This document shows positions 25,101 through 33,225 of a stretch of 38,496 nucleotides of DNA, in pieces. Below the pieces are notes generated by a model. The model saw nothing but the letters and a program-made list of their open reading frames with translations, ran no database searches and was not told the origin of the DNA. The position numbers and the translations under genes are program-made. Source of the DNA: Archangium sp. (GTDB taxonomy: Bacteria > Myxococcota > Myxococcia > Myxococcales > Myxococcaceae); assembly GCA_022843845.1 (NCBI GenBank), contig JALHMW010000037.1, forward strand, positions 1-38,496, in the 5' to 3' direction. The stretch's first letter is position 1. Each line of letters opens with the position of its first letter.

Positions 25101-25404
25101 CTTCATCTCGCTCAAGGCCGGCGGCACGGGCCTCAACCTCACCGCGGCTGACTACGTCATCCACTACGATCCCTGGTGGAACCCGGCAGTGGAAGATCAG
25201 GCGACCGATCGCACTCACCGCATCGGCCAGACGCGCTCGGTGTTCAGCTACAAGCTGATCACCCGCAACACCGTCGAAGAGAAGATCCTCGCGCTGCAGC
25301 AGCGCAAGCGTGAGCTGGCGGCAGGCGTGCTGGGCACCGACTCCGACGTGGGCAAGGCGTTGACTGAACGCGACGTCGAAGACCTCTTCAAGATGGAGGA
25401 GTGA
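22153..25404 (+). CDS. SNF2-family helicase with N-terminal SWIM zinc finger
   Basis: A 1083-residue Swi2/Snf2-type DNA translocase. A SWIM finger lies at residues 78-92 (CTCEVWGKEGPHCEH; CxC-x9-CxH). A long central region of unknown fold follows, and the SNF2 ATPase occupies roughly 600-1070. Walker A is DDMGLGKTVQ (near residue 645), the Walker B box DEAQNIKN (near 740), motif III ALTGTPLENRLSEL, and the helicase C part has LIFSQFTEMLELL, SLKAGGTGLNLTAADYVIHY and the TDRTHRIGQTR end. Bacterial SWIM-SNF2 proteins are common but poorly understood; roles in chromatin/nucleoid or transcription recycling are proposed. The ATG at 22153 is preferred over a TTG eight codons upstream. It ends 17 bases inside the convergent kinase gene. 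Confidence 0.93.
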   Translation: MNAPTSKLPPDDGLWLKSLRDDVVPTIFKKGRQCAEARRVSTLGRTETGIAARVAGTEGQKYEVQVAPADDGKIESSCTCEVWGKEGPHCEHVIAAALIYLTRIRAAQNAAPLETASETPQTTDEGEGGEAASPLANERQAPESSEPVGVPTVAKLENWLGLSALPDLEFVYRITPTNAQSGGRVWVVEARRSDQQAKGPVHVKRLLSAGARITPADERVFQDLGRHEIRFDSKIVLGDDDMADLLEVLKNRRVVYRGTALVFGSEPARPVIKLSNKPDGAIARVDVALPDGTTLQLKEVIVLCGRRTWVIAGQNAHVLEPDFPPRMLRKWMLEPQMSFPPSQLDRTLSFFAAHLPRYRLSLQADGIDVDDTSEPGFIVTLEGRADYVKAQLAARYGQAVTVPVSPSAKYLGYASGGTGDARKLFLRRDELERTAGKHLVDAGLRYDDATSSYEALGDKAIDFWTNGRTSLPKGWEVFAAAPPKLRMRAKLRPRIRVNMSSVNWFDLEAEFVSEDQSVDLGAVRMFLESGRKFIALKDGSFAEVDLAELRAAATLLEEAGAMPGKKTTKLPLFHATALDLLATLGDVEVEAKAKRAIAELKEIDGIPPVKAPDGLTATLRHYQEAGLSWLWFLFRHGLSGVLADDMGLGKTVQALSLLLKVKQEHGSKPVLVVAPTSVLPNWEREIERFVPSLSRFTWHGADRKENIGMLEKVDVVLTSYSLIRRDIEQLKLVKFRTVILDEAQNIKNADSATAQACKTIDADSRVALTGTPLENRLSELWSIFDFLMPGFLGSADAFNERFEHPIMVQGDMETRERLKRRIHPFILRRLKTEVAKDLPPKTEVVTWVDMEPGQQALYREVLQETKRKVYDQIEKQGFNKSRISILSALMKLRQVCCDPRLLKLPPGTQLPPSAKLERFGELVDELVREGHRALIFSQFTEMLELLKEQADAKKLGYLYLDGRTKDRMGKVDAFNAPDGPPIFFISLKAGGTGLNLTAADYVIHYDPWWNPAVEDQATDRTHRIGQTRSVFSYKLITRNTVEEKILALQQRKRELAAGVLGTDSDVGKALTERDVEDLFKMEE

Positions 25405-27220
25405 CGCGCCGCTCCTGCATCGCCCAGCCGAGCGAGCAGAAGCCGATCGCCGAGCCGAGCCCGGCGATCGCAAAGACCCACGATGGGGCCAGGGCAGCGC
25501 CGAACGCGGCGATCGCGATGGGGACGGCGACGAAGATGCCCTGTCGGTTGAACAGCACCGACGAGATGGACCAGTTCGCGGCGGTCAGCACCAGGTAGAT
25601 CGTCATCGCCGAGCGGACAGGAATGTCGAGCCACCACGCAAACAGCCACAGGCTGATGCTGCTCCACGCGCTGACCCGCAGGCCCATGGCGATCTGCCGC
25701 TGCGCCCGGTTTTGCACCGAGCGGCTCATGATCACCGAGTACAGCTCGCTCGACAGCAGCGGGGCTCCGAACACCATCGCGGCCAGCGCCGTCGTCGGAA
25801 CGAACAGGCCTGCATTGACCGCGAGCTGGGCCGCCAGCGAACCAAGCCCAACGAAGAGGCCGAACGCGATCGAGAACCGGCGCTTTCCCGTCAGCGCGAG
25901 ATCGACCTCCCGATCGCGGGCGTCGCGCTCGAGCTCACTGAGCCTGGCGTTCCTTTGACGCTGGCGGGCCTCGGCGTCTTCCACCGCAGCGACCAGCTCG
26001 GCCGGCTTCTCGTTCATCTGGGACAGCAGAATTCGCGCGGCGCGTGGGTCGTCTCGCGCCAGCTCATGACGCGCCATCAACGCCAGCGCCCGCTGGAGCC
26101 CCTCCCGAGCCCCCTCGAATTCAGGCCACAGCCGCCGCACCTGCTCGAAGGCGAACCGGCACTCGGTGAAGAGCGAGTGGGCCTCGAGGCCGAGCAGCGA
26201 CGCCGTGGCCGGTGACGTCTCGATCACCGTCGCGCGCTCCAGCTGCGTGAGCCGCTGCCGCGCCTGGTCGAAGAGCTCGAGGGCTTCACGGTGCTGCAGG
26301 AACCGGGTGATGGCCTCTTTGAAGTCGAACACCGACTGAAATCGCGCCTGAGGCAGCCTCGCCATCGCCCGCTGACAGATCGAGGCGAGCTCGGACGGTA
26401 CGGGGCGTGAGTAGAGTGGAGGATCGTTGGCGCGCGGGTGGCTCGGTTCAGCCTGCTGAAGCCCCAGAAGCGGAGGCTTCCCCTCGAGGATCTCGTAGAG
26501 CGTCGCGCCGAGCAGATAGACGTCGGTGGTGACGCCGAGCTTCGAGGGCTCGTCCGCGGCCATCTCGGGCGCCATGTAGGCGGGCGTTCCAGCAAAGCCC
26601 GCCGTGCTCGCGAGCGGCAGCACGTGATCTTCGGCGAGCGACACGGCGAGGCCCCAATCGACCAGGTACACCTCTCCGAAGCGGCCGAGCAGCACGTTCG
26701 CCGGCTTGATGTCGCGGTGGAGCACGCCGCGATCGTGCGCGAAGGCCACCGCGTCGCAGACCCGCGACAGCACCTCGAGGTGCTCGACGAGCGAGCGGCC
26801 GGCCTCGAGGGCCTCGCTCCAGGGCGTGCCTTCGACGCGCTTCATCGCGAAGAAGGGCGCACCCGTCGCAGTGGTGGCGAGCAGGTGCACGGGCACGATG
26901 TTGGGGTGCTCGAGTCGCCCGGTGACGATGGCCTCGCGGAGCAACGCCGCCGGGTCGCCGTTTGGATCACGCAGAAACTTCGCCGCGACCGGCCGATCGA
27001 GCGCGGTCTGCCGAGCGCTCATCACCTGGCCCATGCCGCCGACACCGATGGTCTCGCCGAGCTCGAAGTCGGCCGACGGCGCGGGCTCGTTCTCGACACG
27101 AACGACCGGCAGCGATGCGCTGCGCTCGTCGTCTTTCGGCATCGGGTGTGGCCCCGAGGGTGCGGTGATCGTCTGGCCTGGCCGCAGGCTGTCGAGCAGG
27201 TCCTTCACAGCTCCAATCAT
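25388..27220 (-). CDS. Hanks-type serine/threonine kinase with polytopic membrane C-terminus
   Basis: A 610-residue kinase. The catalytic domain spans about 51-310: Gly loop GVGGMG (59-64), Lys81 in VAAKFL, catalytic HRDIKPAN (168-175), metal-binding DWG (188-190, in place of DFG) and APE (217-219). All catalytic residues are intact. Residues 310-440 are helical with a probable coiled coil (EDAEARQRQRNARLSELERD). About six membrane helices follow from 449 to 600, ending in a short tail. There is no extracellular sensor of PASTA type; the many-helix tail is less common than a single anchor. It may sense or regulate a membrane process. The ATG at 27220 has no strong ribosome site. Convergent with the SNF2 gene (17-base overlap). 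Confidence 0.92.
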   Translation of the reverse strand: MIGAVKDLLDSLRPGQTITAPSGPHPMPKDDERSASLPVVRVENEPAPSADFELGETIGVGGMGQVMSARQTALDRPVAAKFLRDPNGDPAALLREAIVTGRLEHPNIVPVHLLATTATGAPFFAMKRVEGTPWSEALEAGRSLVEHLEVLSRVCDAVAFAHDRGVLHRDIKPANVLLGRFGEVYLVDWGLAVSLAEDHVLPLASTAGFAGTPAYMAPEMAADEPSKLGVTTDVYLLGATLYEILEGKPPLLGLQQAEPSHPRANDPPLYSRPVPSELASICQRAMARLPQARFQSVFDFKEAITRFLQHREALELFDQARQRLTQLERATVIETSPATASLLGLEAHSLFTECRFAFEQVRRLWPEFEGAREGLQRALALMARHELARDDPRAARILLSQMNEKPAELVAAVEDAEARQRQRNARLSELERDARDREVDLALTGKRRFSIAFGLFVGLGSLAAQLAVNAGLFVPTTALAAMVFGAPLLSSELYSVIMSRSVQNRAQRQIAMGLRVSAWSSISLWLFAWWLDIPVRSAMTIYLVLTAANWSISSVLFNRQGIFVAVPIAIAAFGAALAPSWVFAIAGLGSAIGFCSLGWAMQERRVTPPS

Positions 27221-27337
27221 CGCTGCAGCATCACGGTCTGTCTGTTTCGTTTTTCTCAGCGTCCGAGGAGGTTGGGTGGTCGACGGCTCGTCGTCGAATT
27301 GACCTCGATCAGGTCGGTGGGCGGGCTGCTCGGTGTT

Positions 27338-28993
27338 TCAGATGCTGAGCCGCAGCAGCACACCTGCTTGCCCGACCGGCGACGCGAAGCTCGCCGATGC
27401 CGGAAGCTGGCTCGCGATCTCGTTCGGAATCTGGAACCTCAGCTCGCCGCCTTTCTGGCCGTAGAACACCGAGCCGAACACCTGCACGTTCAAGTACGTC
27501 AGCACCCGGAACGTGACGTCGAGCCGCACCAGCCCCGAGATGTCGTTGAGGTTGAGCAGGTTCGTCGCGCTGACGCTGATCCACGGGAACTCGGGAATGC
27601 CGGGCGCCGAGGCGATCAGCGCCAGGTAGTGCTGGCCCGCGTAGAGGGGGATCTGCTGCACGGGGTCTGGCGTGAGCCGGTAGACGCCCTGGGCGATGAA
27701 CAGGCCTGCCTGGTACTCCACCGGGTTCGAGTAGCCGGCCGGGTTGTAGAAGTACTCCGCCGCGAGGATGCCGAAGTTCTTGTCGGTGTAGTTGAACTGC
27801 CACGACAGCCCGCCCGAGACCTGCGCGTACACCCCGGTGCCGCGGCCGATGTTGACGTCGAACTTCGAGAGCTCGTCTGCGTACGCCGCGATGAAGTCTT
27901 CCCCGAAGGCGTTGCGAAGCCCGGCCGTCTGCGCCGCGTCGATGAACGACTGGAACTTCGTGTCCTTCGGCGCGCGGGTGATCACGAAGTCCCGCCCGTC
28001 GCGGAGCGCCACCTCGCCGTACACGTCGAACGGGCCGATCGGCAGCGACACGTCAGCGGCGTACCGGGGCCGCCGCCCGTTCTGCCACACCGCGCCGATG
28101 CCGAGCTCGGCCTGCCACACGACGAACTGGGCGCGCAGCGCGCCACCGACGTTGCCGAGCGTGAGCTGGTTGGTGCCCGTGCCGATGTTGTCGAAGAGGG
28201 CGTAGCCGTAGAAGTTCCAGCCGAGCTTCTCGATCGGCACGTGCACCTTCACCATGTTCACGCCGAGCCGCACGTCGAACGGGTTGAACGGATCGCGCGG
28301 CTGCGAGTTCAGGAAGTCGGTCGGGTACCAGATGCGCGACGTGCCCCAGCGCACCTTCTGTCGGCCGATGGTGAGGTAGACCGTGCGGGCGATGTCGAAG
28401 TTGAGCCAGAGCTGATCGAGCGCCACGGTCGGGTTCTGCGGCGTCGCTCCAGTCAGGCCGATGCCGCTCACGCCGGGCAACGCCAGGGAGCCCATCATCA
28501 TGTCAGTCATCGTCATCGGCGCGGGCGTCGCCGTGCCCGTGGAGCCGGGGCGTGACGGATCGTACTGGAGCCGTGCCACTGCGTACGCGCGCAGCCGGTC
28601 CGTCGGCCGTCCGTCCATGTACGCTTCGAGCAGCATGGGAAGGCTGACAGGCTCCTTCGCCGCGGCCGTGCCTTCCTGAAACAGCACCTGCCCGAACATG
28701 TTCAGGTTGGCGCCGAGCTTCAGCGAGTCAGACTTCGCCTCGTCGGTGTCGAACTTGCTCCTGCTGGTGCCGCTGAGCTCGGTGAGGTCGCGGCTGTCAC
28801 CGCCGTCGGGCGTGAGCGACGGCTGGGTGGGCGCGTCGGAGCCGAACATCGCGTCCTCCATCGCGCTCCCTGCATCCACCGCGCTGGCCGGCGCGTCAGA
28901 GCCAAACAGGTCGGCTTCGTTGGGGCGGTCCTGGGCGAGCGCCAGCGCGGGCGTCAGGCAACACGCCAGCCATGCGAGTCTCGACGGCGTCAT
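27338..28993 (-). CDS. Predicted outer-membrane beta-barrel protein of the Lol-like operon
   Basis: A 551-residue exported protein with signal peptide MTPSRLAWLACCLTPALALA. An acidic Asp/Ala/Ser-rich stretch (FGSDAPAS, FGSDAPTQ repeats, residues 30-60) precedes a domain rich in alternating aromatic and polar residues, with typical barrel segments (WNFYGYALFDNIGTG, GVYAQVSGGLSWQFNY, ILAAEYFYNPAGYSN) and a hydrophobic C-terminus ending LLRLSI. The IGRQKVRWGTSRIWYPTDFLN segment resembles DUF1302-like or alginate-export-like barrels, which often lie next to LolA-like proteins. It is the last gene of the ABC operon, 10 bases after the LolA-like gene. It may be the outer-membrane part of the transport route; this is inference. 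Confidence 0.82.
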   Translation of the reverse strand: MTPSRLAWLACCLTPALALAQDRPNEADLFGSDAPASAVDAGSAMEDAMFGSDAPTQPSLTPDGGDSRDLTELSGTSRSKFDTDEAKSDSLKLGANLNMFGQVLFQEGTAAAKEPVSLPMLLEAYMDGRPTDRLRAYAVARLQYDPSRPGSTGTATPAPMTMTDMMMGSLALPGVSGIGLTGATPQNPTVALDQLWLNFDIARTVYLTIGRQKVRWGTSRIWYPTDFLNSQPRDPFNPFDVRLGVNMVKVHVPIEKLGWNFYGYALFDNIGTGTNQLTLGNVGGALRAQFVVWQAELGIGAVWQNGRRPRYAADVSLPIGPFDVYGEVALRDGRDFVITRAPKDTKFQSFIDAAQTAGLRNAFGEDFIAAYADELSKFDVNIGRGTGVYAQVSGGLSWQFNYTDKNFGILAAEYFYNPAGYSNPVEYQAGLFIAQGVYRLTPDPVQQIPLYAGQHYLALIASAPGIPEFPWISVSATNLLNLNDISGLVRLDVTFRVLTYLNVQVFGSVFYGQKGGELRFQIPNEIASQLPASASFASPVGQAGVLLRLSI

Positions 28994-29003
28994 GTGAAGT
29001 CCC

Positions 29004-29780
29004 TCAGCGGCTCTTCGACTCGAGCCACGCCTTGGTGAACATGTTCTGATCGAGCTCGTGCAGGTCGACGGTCTTGAAGAGCACCAGCGTCGAGTTCGAC
29101 TTCTCGATCTCGTCGAAGATGCGGATCTCACCGGGGAACCACAGCTCGGCCTTCTTCGTCTCGGAGAAGAGCTTCTGCCACTTGGGGTAGTAGGACGTGC
29201 GCGCCAGCTTCCCTGAGAGCGCGAACTCCTGCCGCTTGAGGATGTTGTGGCTCGCCTTGTCGACCCACAGCTTGAGCACCGGGTACGCGACGTCGATGTT
29301 GGGCTTCACCTTGAGATCGATCACGATCGTCTCGAACTTGCCGAGCTTCTCTTCGCCGACGAACGAGGGGTCGAACTCCTCGGTCAGGCGCGACTCGTCG
29401 AAGTCGGAGCGCCGGGTGTTGGTGCCACCGACGCGCTCACGCTCCGTGGTGCGGTCCCACTTCCCCGTGCCGGGGTCATACGTCCACAGGTTCTTGTCGA
29501 GGCGCAGAATGCCTTTGCCCTCTTCGCTCTTGGGCTTGGCGAACAGGAGCATCAGCTTGTCGTCGGCGTCGCGGCGATAGACGACCATCTCGCGCACGAC
29601 GTCGGCTTTGTCCTTCTCCTTCTGCTCCAGGTACAGCAGCGCCTTGTAGTCGCCGCCGTTGCGCTGCCGATCGTCGATCTCGGTGAGGATCTTGACGAGC
29701 TCGGCCTTCTCCATCGCGATCGCCGGCGTCGCGCCGAACAGGGTGATCACGGCCATGAGTGAGACGAGGAAAGAACGCAT
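29004..29780 (-). CDS. LolA-like outer membrane lipoprotein-sorting protein
   Basis: A 258-residue periplasmic protein with signal peptide (SFLVSLMAVITLFGATPAIA). The mature part has the half-barrel pattern of the LolA-like family: VREMVVYRRDADDKLMLLF, GKGILRLDKNLWTYDPGTG, ERVGGTNTRRSDFDESRL and KLWVDKASHNILKRQEFALS. Such proteins shield lipid chains while crossing the periplasm. The family is frequently encoded with MMPL or FtsX-type exporters rather than the housekeeping Lol system. It follows permease 2 by 3 bases and precedes the barrel gene by 10, so it probably accepts cargo from the two permeases. Confidence 0.9.
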   Translation of the reverse strand: MRSFLVSLMAVITLFGATPAIAMEKAELVKILTEIDDRQRNGGDYKALLYLEQKEKDKADVVREMVVYRRDADDKLMLLFAKPKSEEGKGILRLDKNLWTYDPGTGKWDRTTERERVGGTNTRRSDFDESRLTEEFDPSFVGEEKLGKFETIVIDLKVKPNIDVAYPVLKLWVDKASHNILKRQEFALSGKLARTSYYPKWQKLFSETKKAELWFPGEIRIFDEIEKSNSTLVLFKTVDLHELDQNMFTKAWLESKSR

Positions 29781-29783
29781 CGG

Positions 29784-31097
29784 TTACCCCACGTGAGACA
29801 TCGCAGAGATCGGCTTGAGCCGCGCCGCGAGGAAGGACGGAATCAGCGAGATCAACGTGATCACACTGGTGATGAAGATGACGGCGAAGACCACCCACCC
29901 GGCGGTCGGCGCGACGATCAACTTCTCGCTCATGAGCACCAGCTGCGCGCCCTTGGGCAGCTTGATCGCCGCGTTGTTCAACAGGAAGGAGGCGAGCCCG
30001 CCGATGGCGACGCCGACGGTGGTGCCCATCAGGCCGAGCAGGAAGCCCTCGGTCACGAACATGGCGAGCACGCTGCGGCGCTGCATGCCGACCGCGCGCA
30101 AGGTGCCGATCTCACGCGTGCGCTCGCGAATCGAGATCCACATCACGTTCATGATGCCGACGCCGATGATGACGGTGAGCACGAAGATCACGGTCGTCGC
30201 GGCGACGGTGAGAATGGTGACGAACCACTGCACGAAGCTCGTCTCGTCTTCCCAGTTGGTGATGTCGAGCTTCTGACCCGTCCACGACTCGCGGTTGACG
30301 CCGTCGAACTTCGAGAAGAAGGGGCGTGGGTCAGTGTCCATCAGCTCGAAGCCCTCGGCCGCGAACGCCTTGCGAAGGCTCTCCTGCACCGCGCGCACCT
30401 TCGAGATGTCCTTGATGTAGATCTGCAGCGCGCCGGTCGTCTCGTCGTTGAGCTGGTAGAGCTGACGCAGGCCGGTGTCGCTCATGTACGTGTTCCAGCT
30501 CGAGAGCATGCCGATGTTGGCGGCGATGGCGACGACCGTGACGTCGATGGTGTTGTTGGTGCCCTTGAACGTCGGCGCCGAGAACGTGAGCTTGTCGCCC
30601 ACCTTCACGTCGAGCTTCTTGGCCTGCTCTTCGAACAGCAGGAGCCCGTCTGGCTGCTTGAGCCCTTCGAGCGAGCCCTCCTTCAGCTGAACGACCTTCA
30701 CGAACCCGGGCTCGTTGACGATGTCGATGCCGCCGATGCCGACCTGCATCGAGCCCGTGTCGCTGATGAGCTTGGCCCACCCACGCCCGCGCTGGACGAC
30801 GTAGTCGAGGTCCTTCACGTCGCGCTGAACGATCTCGCGCAGCTTCTGATACTGCGTGACGACCGGCGCCGACGAGCTCGCGGTCGACTTGTAGAAACCG
30901 GCGACGTTCACGTGCCCGCTCATGAGCGTGGTCGCCGACACGAGCAGGGTCGTCTTCATGCCGACGTAGATGCCGGCGAGCGAGACGAGGAGGGCGGTCA
31001 CCACGGCGATCGCCGCGCCCAGCAGCGAGGTGCGAATGCGGTGCTGAAAGAGGCTGCGCACCGCGATCAGCCACAACATGGGGTCGAAGATCGTCAT
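29784..31097 (-). CDS. FtsX/MacB-type ABC transporter permease (second permease)
   Basis: A 437-residue permease of the LolC/LolE-MacB type. One membrane helix near the N-terminus (LLGAAIAVVTALLVSLAGIY) is followed by a large periplasmic domain (about 55-290) and three C-terminal helices (TTVIFVLTVIIGVGIMNVMW; FLLGLMGTTVGVAIGGLASF; WVVFAVIFITSVITLISLIP). The conserved cytoplasmic loop RERTREIGTLRAVGMQRRSV contacts the ATPase. It begins 4 bases after permease 1 and ends 3 bases before the LolA-like gene. With permease 1 it probably forms a heterodimer, as LolC and LolE do. Confidence 0.92.
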   Translation of the reverse strand: MTIFDPMLWLIAVRSLFQHRIRTSLLGAAIAVVTALLVSLAGIYVGMKTTLLVSATTLMSGHVNVAGFYKSTASSSAPVVTQYQKLREIVQRDVKDLDYVVQRGRGWAKLISDTGSMQVGIGGIDIVNEPGFVKVVQLKEGSLEGLKQPDGLLLFEEQAKKLDVKVGDKLTFSAPTFKGTNNTIDVTVVAIAANIGMLSSWNTYMSDTGLRQLYQLNDETTGALQIYIKDISKVRAVQESLRKAFAAEGFELMDTDPRPFFSKFDGVNRESWTGQKLDITNWEDETSFVQWFVTILTVAATTVIFVLTVIIGVGIMNVMWISIRERTREIGTLRAVGMQRRSVLAMFVTEGFLLGLMGTTVGVAIGGLASFLLNNAAIKLPKGAQLVLMSEKLIVAPTAGWVVFAVIFITSVITLISLIPSFLAARLKPISAMSHVG

Positions 31098-31101
31098 GGG
31101 C

Positions 31102-33225
31102 TCACTCGTCCGACTGCATCGCGCGCAAGGGAGAGACCCGGGTCGCGATCAGGGCCGGGAAGAGGGTGGAGATGAGGGTGACGAGGAGGATGATGATCAA
31201 CGCGATGACCAGGTTCCCGCTCGAGAGCTGCGGGAGCAGCTTCGGCCCCGAGAAGAAGAAGTAGGCCACGTCGTTCGGCGCAGGAATGCCGCGCTCGTGC
31301 AGCCAGGCCATCACGCCGCTGCCGAGCAGAATGCCGACGCCACCGAAGAGCACGCCGAGCACGACCGACTCGGTGAGCACCATCGTGAGGATCAACGAAC
31401 GCTGTGCGCCGATCGCCCTCATGGTGCCGATCGTCTGGGTGCGCTGCATCGTCGCCATCATCATCGCGTTGTTGATGATGACCATCGCGATGCCGAAGAT
31501 GAACAACACCGCGAGGAAGAGGACGCCCCGGAAGAACGTGATGATCTGCCCGAGAATACCCGACGCCTGCTGCCACGAGACCGCCTTGATCGAGAGGTTC
31601 TTCTCCTGCGACACGCGGTTGATCTCCGCGATCGTCTCGGTGAGCTTCGTCGGGTCCTTCACCATCACCGCCGCGTTGAGAATGACGCCTCCGTTGATCT
31701 CCGAGTCCGTGTAGACGCGCTTGACCAGGTCGTCTTCACGCAGCCTCCGGCCGACGCCCGTGAACGAGTTCTCCTCGTCGATGATCCCCGCGGTCGCCTC
31801 GGCGACGATGGTGTTGCCTTCGCCGAACAGCGCGTCTTCTGCGCTCTCGCGAGAGACGGTCTTCGCGCCCGTGTCTCGTTGCAGTTGCTTGAGCTCCTCG
31901 GCCTTGTCGGCCGTGAGGTAGCCGTAGAGATCGCGGAAGCTCATCAGGTCCATCAGGCTCGTGCCGCCCGCGAGCGGAGACTTCTCGAGACCGGTGAACG
32001 AGAACGTGCCGTAGACCCTGACGTTCACCGCTTGAATCGCCCCACCGCGCGTGAAGGCCTTGATGGTGAGCGTGTCGCCGACCCGCACCTTGTAGAGCTC
32101 CACCATCGGCGCGAGCTCCTTGTAGAAGTACTGGTGACGGGCCTCGAGGTTCTCGTCGGTGGTGTCGAAGAACGTCGAGAGCAGGGTGGTGAGGTCGGGC
32201 TCGGTGCTGGCGAGGAACGTCTGGAGCTTCTTCGTCGCCTCAGCCGTCTTGAGGTCGTCCATCTGCAAGACGATGTCGCGCGTCTGCGAGCGGTTCTCCT
32301 TCACGAAGCGCTTGAGCTCGTCGTCTTTTGCGATGAGCCGGCCGTTGGCCTTCGCGTCGCGCAGCTTGTCGAGCCTTCGCGCGTTCTTCAGCTTCATCTG
32401 GTCTTCGTAGAAGAGCTTCGCGAGCAGAAAGCCCCGCTGCCCCTTCGGCACCGGCGTGCCGTCGATGATCTGCATTCGATCGAACGAGGTCTGGAAGCGG
32501 TCGAGATCGGTGCCGAGGTAACGCAGGAACATCATCTGCGCGTCGGTCACCTGCGGCGCGATCTTGTTCTCGAGGAACTCGAGCGACCCCATCGCGTCCT
32601 TGTCGAAGTCGTCCCAGAAGGCGTCTTGCGAGACCTTCGCGAGCGAGGCCACGACGTCGGGATCGATCGCCTGGTTTTTCAAGATCGCGAGGGCCTTCTT
32701 CTGGTCGGCCTCGAGCACCTTGATCATCTGGCGCACGTGTCGTCTCGTCGACGCGATACGCGTGTCGAGCTCCTCGCGTGAGAGCCCCTTCAGTCGCGGG
32801 TCGTCGAGCTGGCCGTCGCGGGCCTTGAAGAGGTTGCGCAGCCGCTCGAGCGTGACGTCGACGATGTTGCCGGCCGTGATGAGCGCTCCAGAGGAGCCCA
32901 TCGGTACGACCTCTTTGACGTTCTCGACCTGCTCGAGCGCCTCTTTGATGCGGGGAAACTCGGTCACCGCGGACAGGTCGGGGTCACCGCCCATGCCGCC
33001 GAAGAGCGACAGCTCGTCCTTCGACTTCGAGGAGTAGATCTGAATGTGCCCCGCCACCGAGCCGATGACCGAGCGGGCCATCGAGTCGTTGAGGCTGTCG
33101 AGCAGCCCTCCGACCACCACGAAGAGGAACGTCCCCGCGAGGATGAGCCCTCCGATGATCAGGTTGACCGGGCTGGCGAGCAGGTTTCGCCAGGCGATCT
33201 GAAGCAACATCGTCAGGCGGCTCAT
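31102..33225 (-). CDS. FtsX/MacB-type ABC transporter permease with enlarged periplasmic domain
   Basis: A 707-residue permease, much longer than LolC/LolE (about 400 residues). The N-terminal membrane helix is at about 23-43 (LIIGGLILAGTFLFVVVGGL). The periplasmic region spans about 45-545 and includes long charged helices (residues about 110-320, RLRNLFKARDGQLDD, RRHVRQMIKVLEADQKKALA), probably a coiled-coil insertion. Three C-terminal helices follow, with the ATPase-contact loop MQRTQTIGTMRAIGAQRS. The start ATG shares one base with the ATPase stop (TGATG), so translation is coupled. The extra domain could reach to the LolA-like partner or the outer membrane; this is inference. Confidence 0.9.
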   Translation of the reverse strand: MSRLTMLLQIAWRNLLASPVNLIIGGLILAGTFLFVVVGGLLDSLNDSMARSVIGSVAGHIQIYSSKSKDELSLFGGMGGDPDLSAVTEFPRIKEALEQVENVKEVVPMGSSGALITAGNIVDVTLERLRNLFKARDGQLDDPRLKGLSREELDTRIASTRRHVRQMIKVLEADQKKALAILKNQAIDPDVVASLAKVSQDAFWDDFDKDAMGSLEFLENKIAPQVTDAQMMFLRYLGTDLDRFQTSFDRMQIIDGTPVPKGQRGFLLAKLFYEDQMKLKNARRLDKLRDAKANGRLIAKDDELKRFVKENRSQTRDIVLQMDDLKTAEATKKLQTFLASTEPDLTTLLSTFFDTTDENLEARHQYFYKELAPMVELYKVRVGDTLTIKAFTRGGAIQAVNVRVYGTFSFTGLEKSPLAGGTSLMDLMSFRDLYGYLTADKAEELKQLQRDTGAKTVSRESAEDALFGEGNTIVAEATAGIIDEENSFTGVGRRLREDDLVKRVYTDSEINGGVILNAAVMVKDPTKLTETIAEINRVSQEKNLSIKAVSWQQASGILGQIITFFRGVLFLAVLFIFGIAMVIINNAMMMATMQRTQTIGTMRAIGAQRSLILTMVLTESVVLGVLFGGVGILLGSGVMAWLHERGIPAPNDVAYFFFSGPKLLPQLSSGNLVIALIIILLVTLISTLFPALIATRVSPLRAMQSDE

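Noticed and set aside
22048..25473. 1141-codon open frame antisense to the helicase gene
   Set aside because: High GC at third positions removes stops on the opposite strand; the plus-strand frame encodes a full SWIM-SNF2 protein with all motifs, the antisense one is Arg/Glu/Leu/Ala-rich shadow.
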